From: Medakamo hakoo
Lineage: Eukaryota > Chlorophyta > Trebouxiophyceae > Coccomyxaceae
NCBI GenBank assembly: GCA_026636295.1
Contig: CP089461.1
Span: 1-64,000 of the forward strand
DNA length: 64,000 bases
Reading direction: 5' to 3'
Positions 43,357 to 54,902 of the stretch are shown one piece after another; within the stretch, counting starts at the first letter, position 1, and the number at the start of each line of letters is the position of its first letter. Position numbers and translations under genes: made by a program. The notes under the pieces were generated by a model. The model saw only the letters and a program-made list of their open reading frames with translations, did not search any database and had not been told where the DNA came from.

Positions 43357-44287
43357 TCAGTGCAGCACGCTCGGCGGGGACGCCTGGAGCAGCAGGCGCT
43401 TGACCGCGCCCAGGCTGAACGAAGGCGAGGACGACGACGACGACGCCGGCACCGTCACCAGGTCGATGGTGAAGGGGAACGTCGCGACGGACGGCGTCAG
43501 CACGGGCGGCACGGCCTCGCGCCGCGCGGCGGCCGCGGACGCGGCGGCCAGGAGGACGGCCTCCAACCCCACCCGCCCACGGCCGGGCGGGGGGGTCTGG
43601 GTCTGGGTCTGAGACGGGACGCGGTGCGCTCCACCGCCCGGGCTGGCAGGGGGGCCGGCCCCCCCCAGCTCAGCAGGCTCGGCGCCGTCCGGGGCGTCGG
43701 CGTGCGCGCACGCTGTGCCGGCCACCACAGCCAGCGGGAGGACCCACGTCTCCCACGGCGGGCGTCCACTCCCGCCCGCCTGCTCGTACAGGGCCAGGCG
43801 CACGCCCGCGCGGCGTCCCACGTGCGTGGACGCCCACGCTTCCACAGACGCGGCTTTGGCGTCGACGGCCGCGTCGACGGCCGGGTCGCCGACGGTGGCC
43901 TGTGGGGCGGGGGCGGGGGGTGGGGAGGGAGGGAGGCGGTGAGGGGAGCGCGTGACCGAGCGCGTGCGGCCGGGTTTTTTGTGTCTCTCTCTCCCCGCCC
44001 GCTCACGCAACCCCCCGCACACTCACGTAGGTCAGGCCCCACGCCCGCTTGTCCACGGGCTGCACCGCGCCCAGCAGGCGGCAGAACAGGATGGTGTGGA
44101 GGACGCCTGTTTTGTTGTGGAGTGTTTTTGGTGGGAGGCAGGCGGGCATGCGTCAGCAAGGGTGCGTGTTCTTCGCGCCCCGCGCACACACCCCCGCCGC
44201 CTTCCAATCACTCAACGCACTGGACACGGCCTCGCGAACGTTGGATGCTGTGACCTCGAGCGGTGGGAGGTCGAGGACCTCAGCCAT
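43357..44287 (-). CDS. ATG101: Autophagy-related protein 101 (HORMA domain)
   Basis: ATG101 stabilises ATG13 in the ATG1 kinase complex that starts autophagosome formation. Exons 44221-44287, 44027-44106 and 43357-43899 join to 229 residues, close to human ATG101 (218). The N-terminus has EVTASNVREAVSSVLHTILF, matching the family strand-helix and VLHTxLxxR block. It continues LLGAVQPVDKRAWGLTYATV. The middle carries GRPPWETWVLPLAVV, which corresponds to the PWExW block, interrupted by a Gly/Pro-rich insertion of about 50 residues. The C-terminus has FPFTIDLVTVP. Whether the conserved WF-finger is kept is not obvious. The stop lies 267 bp before PTP and the start only 58 bp after the TTC27-like stop. 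Confidence 0.85.
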
Positions 44288-44345
44288 TGACGCGGCGGGA
44301 GAGAGAAAATGGGGGTGTGCTGCTTCACTTTTGCTCTATCGGTGT

Positions 44346-47300
44346 TCACTGTCCGCCACCCACCACCTCGTCCAGCGCGGCCGCCGCCTCCGCCGTGGCG
44401 CCCACGACCTCGCCGTCAATGCTCGTCCACTTGTCCTCTCCGCTCTTCGCCGCGGCCAGCACGCCCTTCAACAACAGCCGGGCCGAAGCCAGGTCGCGCG
44501 GCGTGCCGCCGGCGCCGGGGTCGCCGCCGCCGCCTGCTGCTGCGCGCCGCGCGGCCGCCGCTTCCGCACGGCCGAGCGCGGCCGCAGCGCGGGCGTATGC
44601 CACAAACGCCGGGCCGCCGTCCCGCCATTCCGACCCGGCCAGGGCGCGCACGGCTTTCAGCCGGGCTTCCCGCGCCGCGACGGCGTGGCCTGTGAGCGCG
44701 TGCAAGTCGGCTAGTGCATTCCACACCGCCGGGTCGGCCGCGCCCGCGGGCGAGGCCGCAGCAGCGCGCAGGGCGGCGCCGACGGCCGAGGCTAAAGCCG
44801 CAGCGGTCGGCTGGGTGGTCAGCAGCGACGCGGCCTCACCCTCGCCATCGTCGTCTTCCGCGCCCGTCGGGTCGACCAGGTCGGCGGACGGCGGAGGGAC
44901 AGGCGCGCTCGCCACCGCCTCCCCCGCCGCCGCCTTCCGCGCCTCCTCCTCCTCGCGCGCGACCGCCGCCCGCACGCCCCCGACCAACGCCGCCAACAGT
45001 CCCACCTCCCGCCGCTCGCCGCGCGTCAGGGCGATGACTTGGGCGACTCCTCTCGCAGCAGCCAGCGGCTCTCCCGCTTCTAGCGCCGCGGCCGCGTAGT
45101 TGGCCCACGTCTGCCAGGACTCGCGGTGCAGGCGGACGGCTTGCGACAGGGCGGAGAAGGCCGGGCGAGCCCGGCCGGCCCGCAAATGGACGGCCGCCAG
45201 GTTGTTCCACGCGTCGGCGTGGTCGGGTTCTTCGGCGGCAGCACGCGTGAAGGCGGACGCGGCGCCGTCGTCGTCGCCCAGTTTCAGGGCCGCGAATCCG
45301 GCGGCAAACCAGCCGTCGGCGTGGAGGGGGTTGAGGGCGAGCGCGGCCCGCCAGGCGGCAGCGACGGCGCGCCAGTCCCGACGTGCCGTCGCGCAGCGAG
45401 CCAGCGCCCGCTGCGCCCGGGCGCACCGGTGGCCCGACGCTTCCCAGGCGGCGACGTAGTGCGCCTCGTCCCGCGTGATGTCGCCCAGGGCGCACAGGAG
45501 GGCTGGGTGAGGGGGTGGGCGGAACGGGGGGAAAGGGACGTGAGGAGAGGGGGGACGCGCGCGCGCAAGGGGGGGAGGGGGGAGGGTTGGGGTTTGTGGA
45601 TCAACGCACTTGGGTCGCCCGGCCGGGCTTCCAGCCGGCGCCGCACCACGGCCGCCGCCGCCGCTTCCTTGCCCAGCAGGCGGTAACACAGGGCCACCGC
45701 ATCCCAGGCTTCCACCGCCTCGTAGACGGCCAGGGCGCCCGACGCGAGGCCGACCGAGAGCAGGCCGTCGGCGGCTTCGCGGCCGAGCGCGGGCGCGGGC
45801 GGGCAGGGCGGCGCCGCCCACGCCCAGGCCAGGCGCGTGGCGGGGGGCGGTTCCGGCGCTCTCCCGGCCTCAACCAGCTGTTCCAACGTCAGCAACGCCC
45901 GGTCCCGTGTCCGCGCCCGCCCACGCTCGTGGCGGGCGGTCGCCAAGCGCGCCGCCCGGCGCAGGGCCGGGCGGGTGTGCGCCTGGGCCAGGACGGCCTC
46001 CAGAAACGGCGCGGCCCGCCAGCCACGCAGGCCATCGTCGGCTGTGCCACGCGTGATGACGGCGGCGTGGCCAAGGAGCAGGGCTTGGAGGGCTGGGGAC
46101 AGGTGGCGGGACGCCAGGGCGGCGGCGGCTGCAGGCGGGAGGGTGGAGGGTGCTGTCTCCTCGCCGTCTGCCTCCTCCGCTGCCAGCCGGGGCGCCGGCA
46201 GGACGTCGCCCGCCCGGTCGCCCGTGCCCAGGCCGGCAAGGGCGCCAGTCGTAGGTCCCGCCTGCGTCTCTGCCGCTTCTAACGCGCTGGCTTCATCCCC
46301 GCTGTCGTCGTCGTCGTCGTCGTCGGCCCTTCCATCCAGCCCTTCCAGCAGTGCCACTAGCTGCGCCTTCGGCTCCGCCTGGTGCACGGTGCGCACGCCC
46401 AGCGCGCCGCCCGTGCTGACGGTCGTGCCCAGAGCAGCGGCAGCGGTGGACAGGCAGGCGCCCGCGGCGGCCGCGTCGCGCAAGTCCAGGCGGGCGGCGG
46501 CTTGTTCCAGGGCCACGGCCGCGGCCGCGCGCGGGGTGAAAGACACACCGCGCACGCCCGGGACGACGAGGTCAGGCGGTAAAGCGGCCATGATGGCTGA
46601 CACGTGCGGACTCAAGATGTCTAAAGCCGTGCGTGTGGCGGCCGCGGGCGCGGCCAGCAGGCGCTGGCGGGTGGCGATCGCGCGGACGGCCCACACCGGC
46701 CAGGTCAGAGGGAGGGACGAGAGGGCGGTGGCGGCCGCGCCGGCCGACGCCTCTCCTCCTCCTTCATCCAGTAAGCCCAGCGGCCTGAGCAGCAGCTCAA
46801 GCGCCAGCGCTAGGTACAGTGGTGCGGCTGTGTGCGGGGCGGCGCCCTCACCCGACGCGGCGAGTGGCGGCAGTCCCAGCGCGGCCGCTTCGCCCGGCGC
46901 GGCCGCCGCCACGCCCAGCCGGGCTTCAGCGGCCGTCGCTGCAGAAGCGGCGGCTGCTTCAGCAGCCTCACCCCCCTCACACCCGATCACCCACGGCGCG
47001 GCCGGCCAGGCGCCCGGCAGCGGCGGCCCCGTAAAGTTGGCCCGCACGCTCAAGGCCAGCGCGGCCGCGCCGACGGCCAGGCGGTTGGATGGGGAGGAGG
47101 CTTCCACTGCCTTTAATGCATCCAGCCAGGCGTGTGTGTCTTCCACGGACGGCGGGCCGGCCGGCGAGCCAGGCGCAAAGCCGGCCGGGCGGAGGAAGGG
47201 TGCCGCAGCCGGGTCGGCTAGCGTGGCAGGCGCGTCGCCGGCTGTGAGTGCGGCCGACAGGCGGTCGAAATCAGTGTGTCCAGCCTCTCCTTCACTCACG

Positions 47301-47428
47301 ACCGTAAAGCCGACTGCCAGGAGGCGCCATTCAGCCGGCGATGTGGCGGTGATTCGGGCTCGCAGGGCTGCGGAGGGGCGAGGAAGCGACGCCGCGGCCG
47401 CCGGCGCATCGGTCAACGCCGTCGTCAT
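44346..47428 (-). CDS. TTC27: TPR-repeat protein, TTC27 / Emw1 family
   Basis: A tetratricopeptide protein related to human TTC27 and yeast Emw1, which are essential but incompletely understood. Exons 45610-47428 and 44346-45502 join to 991 residues. The N-terminal half is Ala/Leu-rich and weakly conserved. An acidic run (ADDDDDDDSGDE) sits near residue 370. TPRs begin around residue 560 (LLSVGLASGALAVYEAVEAW). The strongest block is LLCALGDITRDEAHYVAAWE, then RSARAQR-like RCARAQRALAR, ALNPLHADGWFAAGFAALKL, EEPDHADAWNNLAAVHLRAG and HRESWQTWANYAAAA. These match the TTC27 core in order. The intron splits the protein just before that core. Confidence 0.85.
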
Positions 47429-47667
47429 TTTTGTTGAGTCGCGCGGCGTTCCAGTGCTAACTATCTATCTTGCTGGGTTCTACGGGGAAGGCACGTGTGG
47501 CCTGAAGAGGTGGAAGGCGCCCGCGGTGGTGGCCCGACCTCCCCCGGCTGAAATAAAGAGACTGAGGCACGAGCGCTCCACTCCTGCACATTTTCTTGTT
47601 CGGAGAGAACGTCGCGCGCAAAGAGAAGAAAACTCCGCGCGCCCACACACCCCACGCTCTATCACCC
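47429..47667. promoter_or_regulatory. Divergent promoter region, TTC27-like / SMC4
   Basis: A 239 bp gap between divergent start codons, with lower GC than its flanks (for example GTGCTAACTATCTATCTTGC at 47453-47472 and an AAATAAAG at 47550-47557). It must serve both genes. Confidence 0.5.
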
Positions 47668-50600
47668 ATGGACGCCGAGCCCATGGACGCGGACGCGCCC
47701 GCGCCGCCGTCCGCGCCGTCTGGCGATGGCGCTCAGCCGGCGCCGGCGGCGTCCACGCCTCCTCCGCCGGCGGCCGTGCCGCCGCCGACCGAACCCCCAC
47801 CGCTCGTCGCGCCCACGCCCGCCCACCCGCCGGGCCGCCCGCCCCGCCTCATCATCTCCAACATGGTCCTGGAAAACTTCAAGTCGTACGCGGGCGAGCA
47901 GCACGTGGGACCCTTCCACAAGGTAGGCCGCGTGTCGGCTTTCTTCTCCGTGTTCGCGCGCGGCATGCGTCGCGCGCTATCAGACGCCCGACACTGACAC
48001 GTCCCGCCTCCGTTCCAAAACCACAGTCCTTCTCCTCCGTCGTGGGGCCCAACGGGTCCGGCAAGTCCAACGTCATCGACGCGCTGCTGTTTGTGTTTGG
48101 CAAGCGGGCGAAGCAGGTACGGAGTGGCGTGGCGTGTCGTTGCGACGGCGTCGCGCTCTGCACCTCCTCTCTCCGCCCGACCTCACCCACTCACCTGCCC
48201 GCCCGCCCGCCCGCCCGACCCCCACACACTCCACCGCAGCTCCGCCTGTCCAAAGTCTCGGAGCTCATCCACTCGTCCGCGGCTCACCGCAACCTGGACA
48301 CGGCCCGCGTGTCCGTCCACTTTCAAGAAATCATCGACACGGGCGAGGAGAGCTACGAGGTCGTCCCCGGCTCTGCGTTCATCATTTCCCGCACCGCCCA
48401 CCGCAACAACACATCGGCGTACTACATCGATGGGCGCAAATCCTCCTTCACCGAAGTCACGGACCTCCTCAAAGGCAAGGGCGTCGACCTGGACAACAAC
48501 CGTTTCCTGATCCTGCAGGGCGAAGTCGAACAAATCTCCATGATGAAGCCGAAAGCGCCGTCGCCGCACGATGTCGGGCTGTTGGAGTACTTGGAAGACA
48601 TCATCGGCACGGACAAGTACGTGCCGGCGCTGGAATCTGGAGCGGCGCGGTTGGACGGGTTGAACGACAGGCGGCAGGCCGCGCTGGCGAGCGCGCGCGC
48701 GGCCGAGCGCGCGCGCGACGCCCTGGAAGGCCCGCGCGCCGCGGCCGAAGCCTACCTGGCCAAAGAAGCGGAAGCCGCGGACGCGCGGCGCACCGTGTAC
48801 GAGCTGCGGGCGCGCGATTCCCGGCGCGCCCTGGCCAAAGCCACGGACGACGCGGCCGCGCTGGAAGGCAAGCTCGCGCACGAGACGGAAAAGTTGGGCC
48901 GGTTGACTGCGGAACTGGCCACCGCGGAAGCGGAGCACGGCGAGCTGGCGGCCACGCACGACGCGTGTGCTGCTCGTTTAGAAGCGGCCCGCGACGCGTT
49001 CGCGGCGTGCGAGCGTGAAGACGTGTCGTGCCGCGAAGCCCTGAAACACTTGCGGGCCAAAGCGGCCAAGCTGGGCGAGCGCGCGGCGGCCGAAGCGGCG
49101 CGGGCCGCGGCGGCAGAGGAGGCTGCGGCGGCCGCGGACGCGGACGCGCCCGAACACGTGGCCCGGTCTGAGAAGCTATCTGGGGCTTTGGCCCGGGCGC
49201 GCGCCGACGCGGACGCCCTGCGCGCCGCTGCCGCGGCGGAGGTGGAGGCGCGCACGGCCGACCTGGGTGCCGCGCGCGCGGCCGCGGCCCCCGCCGAGGC
49301 CGCCGTCGCGGCCGCCCGCGCCGACGTCGACGTCGCGACCGCCGCCCGGGACGTGGCCATTCGTCAAACAGCGGCGGCCGCTAAACGTTTGGCTGAAGCC
49401 GAAGCCGGCGCGGCGGCGGCGGACCGGGCAGCGGTGACGGCCGACGCCGACGCGGACAGAGCAAAGGCCGGCGCGGCCGCGGCCGCGGCCGACGCCGAGG
49501 CCGCGCGCGCCGAAGCGGCTGCCGCCCGCGCGGAAGCCGACCGCCTGGCCGAAGTCATCCGCACGTCCCGCGACGCCCTGGCTGCCAAACAACGCGCTGC
49601 CGCGGCTGTCAAGTCGGCCGGCGCGGCCGCTGCTGCCCTGTCCGCCGCGTCCGACGCGGGCGAGCTGGTCGGCTTTGTCGGCCGCCTGGGCGACTTGGGC
49701 TCCATCGACCCGGCCTACGACGCCGCCGTCTCGTCCGCCTGCCCGGCCCTGGACAATTTTGTGGTGGCCGACACGGCCGCCGCCCAGCGGTGCGTGGCCC
49801 TCCTCCGGTCGGGCGGCCTGGGCGTCGCGACCTTTTTGATCCTGGACAAGCAGGCGCACCTGGCGTCGGCCGCGGCGCGGCCCGGGTCCCCGCCCGAGGG
49901 CGCGCCGCGCCTCTTCGACCTCATCCGCCCGGCCTCACCCGACTTGGCGCCCGCCTTTTACTACGCCACCCGCGACACCGTTGTCGCGGCCGACCTGGAG
50001 CAGGCGACGCGCATCGCGTACGGCAAGGACCGGCGGTGGTGCCGGGCGGTGACGCTGGCGGGCGAACTCGTCAACGAGTCCGGCACGCTGACCGGCGGCG
50101 GCGGCAAACCCCGCACGGGGCGCATGCGCGTCGGGCGCGGCCCGCCTCCGGGCGCGTCCGCGTCCGACCGCCGGGCGGCCGCCGCCGAGATCGAGCGCGG
50201 CGCCAAGGAGTTGGCTGCTGCGGAGCGCGCGGCCGCGACCGCGCGCGCGGCCGCAAAGGACGCCGAGTCCCGCGCCCGTGCCGCCGACCGCCGGGCCGCG
50301 GACTTGGGTGCGGCCGCCCCACGCGCCGAACTGGAAGCGTCCGCCGCCCGGGCCAAGGCCGCGGACCTGCGGGAGGCGATGGACGGGTTGCGGGCTCGAG
50401 CCACCGTCGGCGGGGAAGCCGCGGCCGAACAGGCCGCGGCGGAAGCGGCGTTGGCCGCCGCTCAAACCGCCCTCGCGTCCGCCGAGGCTGCTGCCGGCTC
50501 ATTCCGGTCCGCCGTCGCGGACGCGGAGCGCGCCCTGGACGAGGCGGGCGGCCCGGCGCTGCAAGCCAAGCGCGCGGCCATCAAGCAGCTGGAGCGGTCG

Positions 50601-52109
50601 ATCGCGCAGGCCGACGCGGACGCGGCCCGGGCGCGGGCGGGCGGGGCGGCGGCCCGCAAAGCCGCGGCGGCCGCTGCTGAGGCCGCTGCCGCCGCCGCGG
50701 CCGAACGGGACGGGGTCCTGGCGAGCTTGGCCGAACGGGAGGCGGAATTCAAAGCGCTGGAAGAGCGCGCGCTGGCTGTCATGGCCGACGCGCAAGCCGC
50801 CGGCGCGGAACTGGAAGGTCGCGTCGCTGCGCTGGAAGCCGCCACAACAGCCCTGGACGCCAAACGCCGCGAAGTCGGCGTCGTCCGCGGCGTGGAAGCC
50901 GAGATCCGGGCGGCGCTGGCCGACCTGACCGACGCGCGGGAAGCCGAGGAAGCGAAACTCGCGAAACTGGAGGAAAAAGCGGGCGCGGCGCGCGAGCGGC
51001 TGAAGGAAGCGGCGGTGGCCAAGGCCGAGGGGCTTGCTGAGGACGCCGCGGCCCTGGCCCGTGCCGCGGCCGTGGCCAAAGCGGCTGCGAGCTCTGCCGA
51101 GGAGGCTGAAGCCGCGGCCGCGGCGGCCGACGCCGCCGCGCTCACAGCGGCGGCCGCCGAAGCCGCGGGCGAGGAGGACGGCGGCGGCGGTGGGGAAGCC
51201 ATGGCGACGGACGACGGCGACGCTGAAGCCGGCGCCTCCTCCTCCGACGAGGACGCGGCCATCGCGGCCGACCCGGCCGCGGCCGCGGCGGCCGCAGCCC
51301 TCGCCGCCGCGCGCGACGCGCCGCCGCCGCCGCCGCTGACCGATGACGCGCTCGACGCCCTGTCCCTGGACGACGCCCAGTACCGCCTGGCCGTGCTGGA
51401 AGACGAGCTGGCCCGGGCCGCGCCCGACCTGGGTGCCGTCGCCGCCCACCGCCGCAAGGCCGCGGACGCCGCCGCGAAGGCCGCCGCCCTGGACGCCCTC
51501 ACGTCCGCCCGCAACCGCGTGCGGGCTGGGTGGGAGGCCCTGCGCAAGCGCCGCCTGGACGAATTCATGGCGGGCTTCAACGCCATTTCCCTGCGCCTCA
51601 AGGAAATGTACCAGATGATCACCCTGGGCGGCGACGCCGAGCTGGAGCTCGTCGACTCGCTCGACCCGTTTGCCGAAGGCGTCGTCTTCTCCGTCCGCCC
51701 GCCGAAAAAAGCCTGGAAAAACATCGCCAACCTGAGTGGCGGCGAGAAAACGCTCTCGTCCCTGGCGCTGGTGTTCGCCCTGCACCACTTCAAGCCGACG
51801 CCCCTGTACGTCATGGACGAAATCGACGCCGCCCTCGACTTCAAAAACGTGTCCATCGTCGCCCACTACATCAAAGAACGCACGAAAGGCGCGCAGTTTG
51901 TCATCATCTCGCTGCGCAACGACATGTTTGAGCTGGCCGACCGGCTGGTGGGCATTTACAAGACGCACGACGCGACAAAGAGCGTGGCCATCGACCCGCG
52001 GGATTACGCGACGCCCGAGGCGCCCTTACCGACGGCGGCGGGGAAAGGAGGCGGTGGTGCGGTGGTTCAGCCGGGGATGGAAAACGCGCGGCCGGCCGTG
52101 GTGGCGTGA
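47668..52109 (+). CDS. SMC4: Condensin ATPase subunit SMC4
   Basis: SMC4 pairs with SMC2 in condensin to compact mitotic chromosomes. Exons 47668-47922, 48027-48116 and 48240-52109 join to 1404 residues. The N-terminal head has ENFKSYAGEQHVGPFHKSFS and Walker A GPNGSGKSNVIDA (about 92-105), typical of SMC4 with VFGKRAKQLRLSKVSELIHS. Two long Ala-rich coiled coils flank a hinge at about 590-700 (GRLGDLGSIDPAYDAAVSSA, GGRTKLVNE-like GELVNESGTLTGGGGKPRTG). The C-terminal head has the signature NLSGGEKTLSSLAL (about 1280), Walker B/D-loop LYVMDEIDAALDFKN and FVIISLRNDMFELADRLVGI. An acidic insert (EEDGGGGGEAMATDDGDAEA) interrupts the second coil near 1095. Confidence 0.97.
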
Positions 52110-52391
52110 GGGGTGGGGGGCGGGTGGCGTGGGGTGGAGCCCTGTGGGGGTGGGAGGGTAAGTGTCAGAGAGAGGCCAGTGCGGGGTGTCCCCCTCCCCC
52201 TCTGTGTCTGTCCCGGGAAAGGGAGGGCACGAGAGCGAGAGAGAACGAGAGCGGGTGTGTGTGTGTGTGTGTGAGCGAGGACCTAGGAGCGCGTGGGCGC
52301 GCCGGTGCACAACTCCCAGGCGGCTGACACACAAAAATCTTCTCCATCCATCAACCTACAAAAAAGCATTTTTTTTTTCGTCCGTTTCCTC

Positions 52392-54801
52392 TCAAGGCTC
52401 GCCAGCCCGCCGTTCGCGCACCCGCGCCACCACGACCGTGATGTCGTCGGCTTTGCCGCCCGAATAAATCATGTTGAACGCCGCCGACGCGGCGGCCGAG
52501 TAAGGGGTCATCCCCTTTTTGTCGACCGACCCGGCAAAGGCGAGCGCGGCGAGGCGGCGGGCGAGGGCGGCCGGCGGTTCGGGCGCCCGGTTCCACCGCC
52601 CGCCGCCGGCGGTGCTGTGCCCGTCCAGTGCCGCCAACAGTCCGTCGTCGCCCAGGTTGTCCCAGAGGCCGTCCGACCCCAAGACCACAACGTCTCCGGG
52701 GCTGACCGGCAGCGTCGCGAGCATGGCGTCGCCCGCGCAGTCCGCCGCCGCGTGGTGCCCCAGCTGGTACGGCCGCCCAAACTCGTGTTCCTGCTGTGGC
52801 GACTTGAACTTGATGACGCGGGAGGAGGGCGGCGCGCCGGACCCGGCATTGCCGGAGTTGTAGGCCAGCGAGATCTCGCCGCCCGTCAGCGAGTTGGTCA
52901 GGCCGTACGCGGACGCGCGGCCCGCGACGGCAAAGCCCGAGTCGCCCACGTTGGCGGCGGTCAGGGCGCCGCGGGCCGGGTCCAGCAGGACGACGCACGC
53001 GGTTGCGCTGCCCATGACGCCGGCCGACCGCACGGACGCTTCGGCGCCCGCGAGCACGGACGCCGGGTCGGCCGCGCCCGCCGCGACTTCGGCCGCCGCG
53101 GCCGCCATCAGGGCCCGTGAAAAGGCGCCCGCGTCGATGCCCGCCGCCCGCCAGGCGTACACGCCGTCCGAGACGCCCAGCGCGACGAGGCGGCGGACGA
53201 GCGTGGAGGACGCGTCGGCCGACGCGCCGCCTCCGAGGCCGGGCACGCCGGGCGGCAGGGGGAGGGGCGGGCCGACTGCCGTGAAGTAGGCGTCCTCGCC
53301 CGCCCAGCCCGCGGCCGCCCGGCACACGCCGCGCGCGGCCGGCCCGTCCTTTTTGACCTTGTCCGGGTGGGGCAGAGCGACGGCGCCCAGGTCAAAGGCC
53401 AGGGCCGGGCCGGGCGCCGGGACGGGGCGGGACCGGTGCGGGGCAGCGCCCGCCGCGGACAGGGGCAGCGGACCGGTGGTGGGGCGCCCGCCCGGCGGCC
53501 GGCGGGCGGTCGCCGGCTCCCGCCACGTTCCCGCGGCGGCCGCGGCCGCCAGCGGGTCGGTCTCTGCCCAGAGCGGTGACGGCACCGGGGTCGGCGGCGG
53601 ACCGCCGCCGCCCGCCGCGGCCGCGGCCGCCGCGGCCGCCGCGGCCGCCTTGCCGTCGGTCGGCGCGCAGGCCCCCTCCGGCACCAGCTCCCGGGCCATG
53701 ACGGCGGCCTGGCGGGACTCGTACTCGTCGTTGGACCCCAACCACGCCGAGCAGGGGAAGGTGATGGGCGTGGGGGCCGGCCCCCCGTCGGGGCCCGCCG
53801 GGCGCGGGGGCGTCACGCACACCCGGTCGAGGAACCAGCCCGTGCCGCCGCCGCGGTCGGCGGCCGCGGCGCCGCCCGCCTGGTCGGCCGACGGCGGGAC
53901 CTGGGCGACCTCCACGCGCAGCAGGCGGCCCAGGGATATGGGGATGGCCAGTTCGTACGCCTGGCGGGACCCGCGCTCAAAGCCGTACTCGTCCTGGTCG
54001 TTGCCTGTGTGGCGGCGTGTTGGTGTGTGGGGGTGGGTGGGTGTTTTTTTTTTTTTTTTTTTTTTGGTGCGGGCGGGGTGAGGGGTGGGAGCACACGGAT
54101 GGACTGTGACTGGGATGGAACACGCAGGGGGGGACCGCCGCCCCTCCCACCAAAAAACTCACCCAGCACAAACTCTTCGGACCGGCCGTGCTCGCCCACT
54201 AGGCGGACGGCGGCGGCGGCCTGTGTGCGTCGTGGTTGGCGAAGGACGGGCAGAGGGGCGTGAGGGTGAGGGTGGCGCGAGGGCGGCGGCGGCCCCCGCG
54301 ACCGGGCGCGAGGGCATGCGTTCTCTCGACGGGCCGTGCGGGCCACGGTCTCCCTTTACCCGCCGCTCCGCACCCATCCACCAGCGCATTCCTCACCGTC
54401 GTCTCGGCGCCGCGCACGTCGCCCGTCACGACTTCCACGCGGTAGATGCCCGGGCCGCAGGGCACGGCCGACGGCATGGGCGGCGACGCTGCGGCGTCTG
54501 TTTCGGCTGCTGGCGCCGTCGCGGGGGCTGGGCCCGCCGCTGCTGCTGCGGCAGCGGCGGCGGGTCGCCTGCTCGCACTGGCGGCCATGCCCCTGGCGAG
54601 GCGCGGAAGCGACTGGCGCCAGGGCGAAAGGACTGCGGTAGCGGCGCTCGTCGACGCGGCCCGGCCCGACGACGCACGAGCCGCCGCCGCGGCCGGCAGG
54701 CCGGCAGTGGGGGCGGTGACGCCTCCTTTGTCGCTGCCGGCCAGGCGGGCCGCCGCGCGGGCCGCGGCCGCCAGGGCTCGCCGGCAGGACGACGGGCCCA
54801 T
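52392..54801 (-). CDS. PLAT-domain / PTC7-type PP2C phosphatase fusion
   Basis: Exons 54397-54801, 54163-54220 and 52392-54004 join to 691 residues. The Ala/Arg/Ser-rich N-terminus (MGPSSCRRALAAAARAAARL) looks like an organelle-targeting peptide. Residues about 118-225 form a PLAT/LH2 beta-sandwich: GIYRVEVVTGDVRGAET, VRLVGEHGRSEEFVL, DQDEYGFERGSRQAYELAIP and WFLDRVCVTPP. After an Ala/Gly/Pro linker, residues about 370-690 form a PTC7-like PP2C phosphatase. Metal-binding aspartates are in AGEDAYFT, ALGVSDGVYAW, ANVGDSGFAV, VVLGSDGLWDN and ADDITVVVA. PTC7 enzymes act in mitochondria (coenzyme Q control) or plastids. PLAT domains bind lipids or proteins, so membrane recruitment is a reasonable inference. 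The exons join in frame across the PLAT domain, so the fusion looks genuine. Confidence 0.85.
54044..54065 (+). repeat. Homopolymer T22
   Basis: Twenty-two T residues inside the second intron of the PLAT-PTC7 gene (A-run in the sense of that gene). Confidence 0.9.
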
Positions 54802-54902
54802 TTTTGTGTGCGGGCGAGGAAACTCGCTCTGCGCTCTCAGTGTCCGTTTCTCTTTTTTTCTTCTCTTTTCCATCGCCGGCGCTGTGAATCCCTGCTTTCC
54901 TG
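54802..54902. promoter_or_regulatory. Short divergent promoter, PLAT-PTC7 / RanBP1-like
   Basis: Only 101 bp separate the two divergent ATG codons. The stretch is AT-richer than its surroundings and contains TTTCTCTTTTTTTCTTCTC at 54847-54865, a pyrimidine-rich element that could act as a shared core promoter or initiator. Confidence 0.5.

Noticed and set aside
45837-52109. One continuous plus-strand frame of about 2090 codons ending in SMC4
   Set aside because: The first part is antisense to the TTC27-like gene and the rest reads through SMC4 introns by chance. The true SMC4 start is the ATG at 47668.
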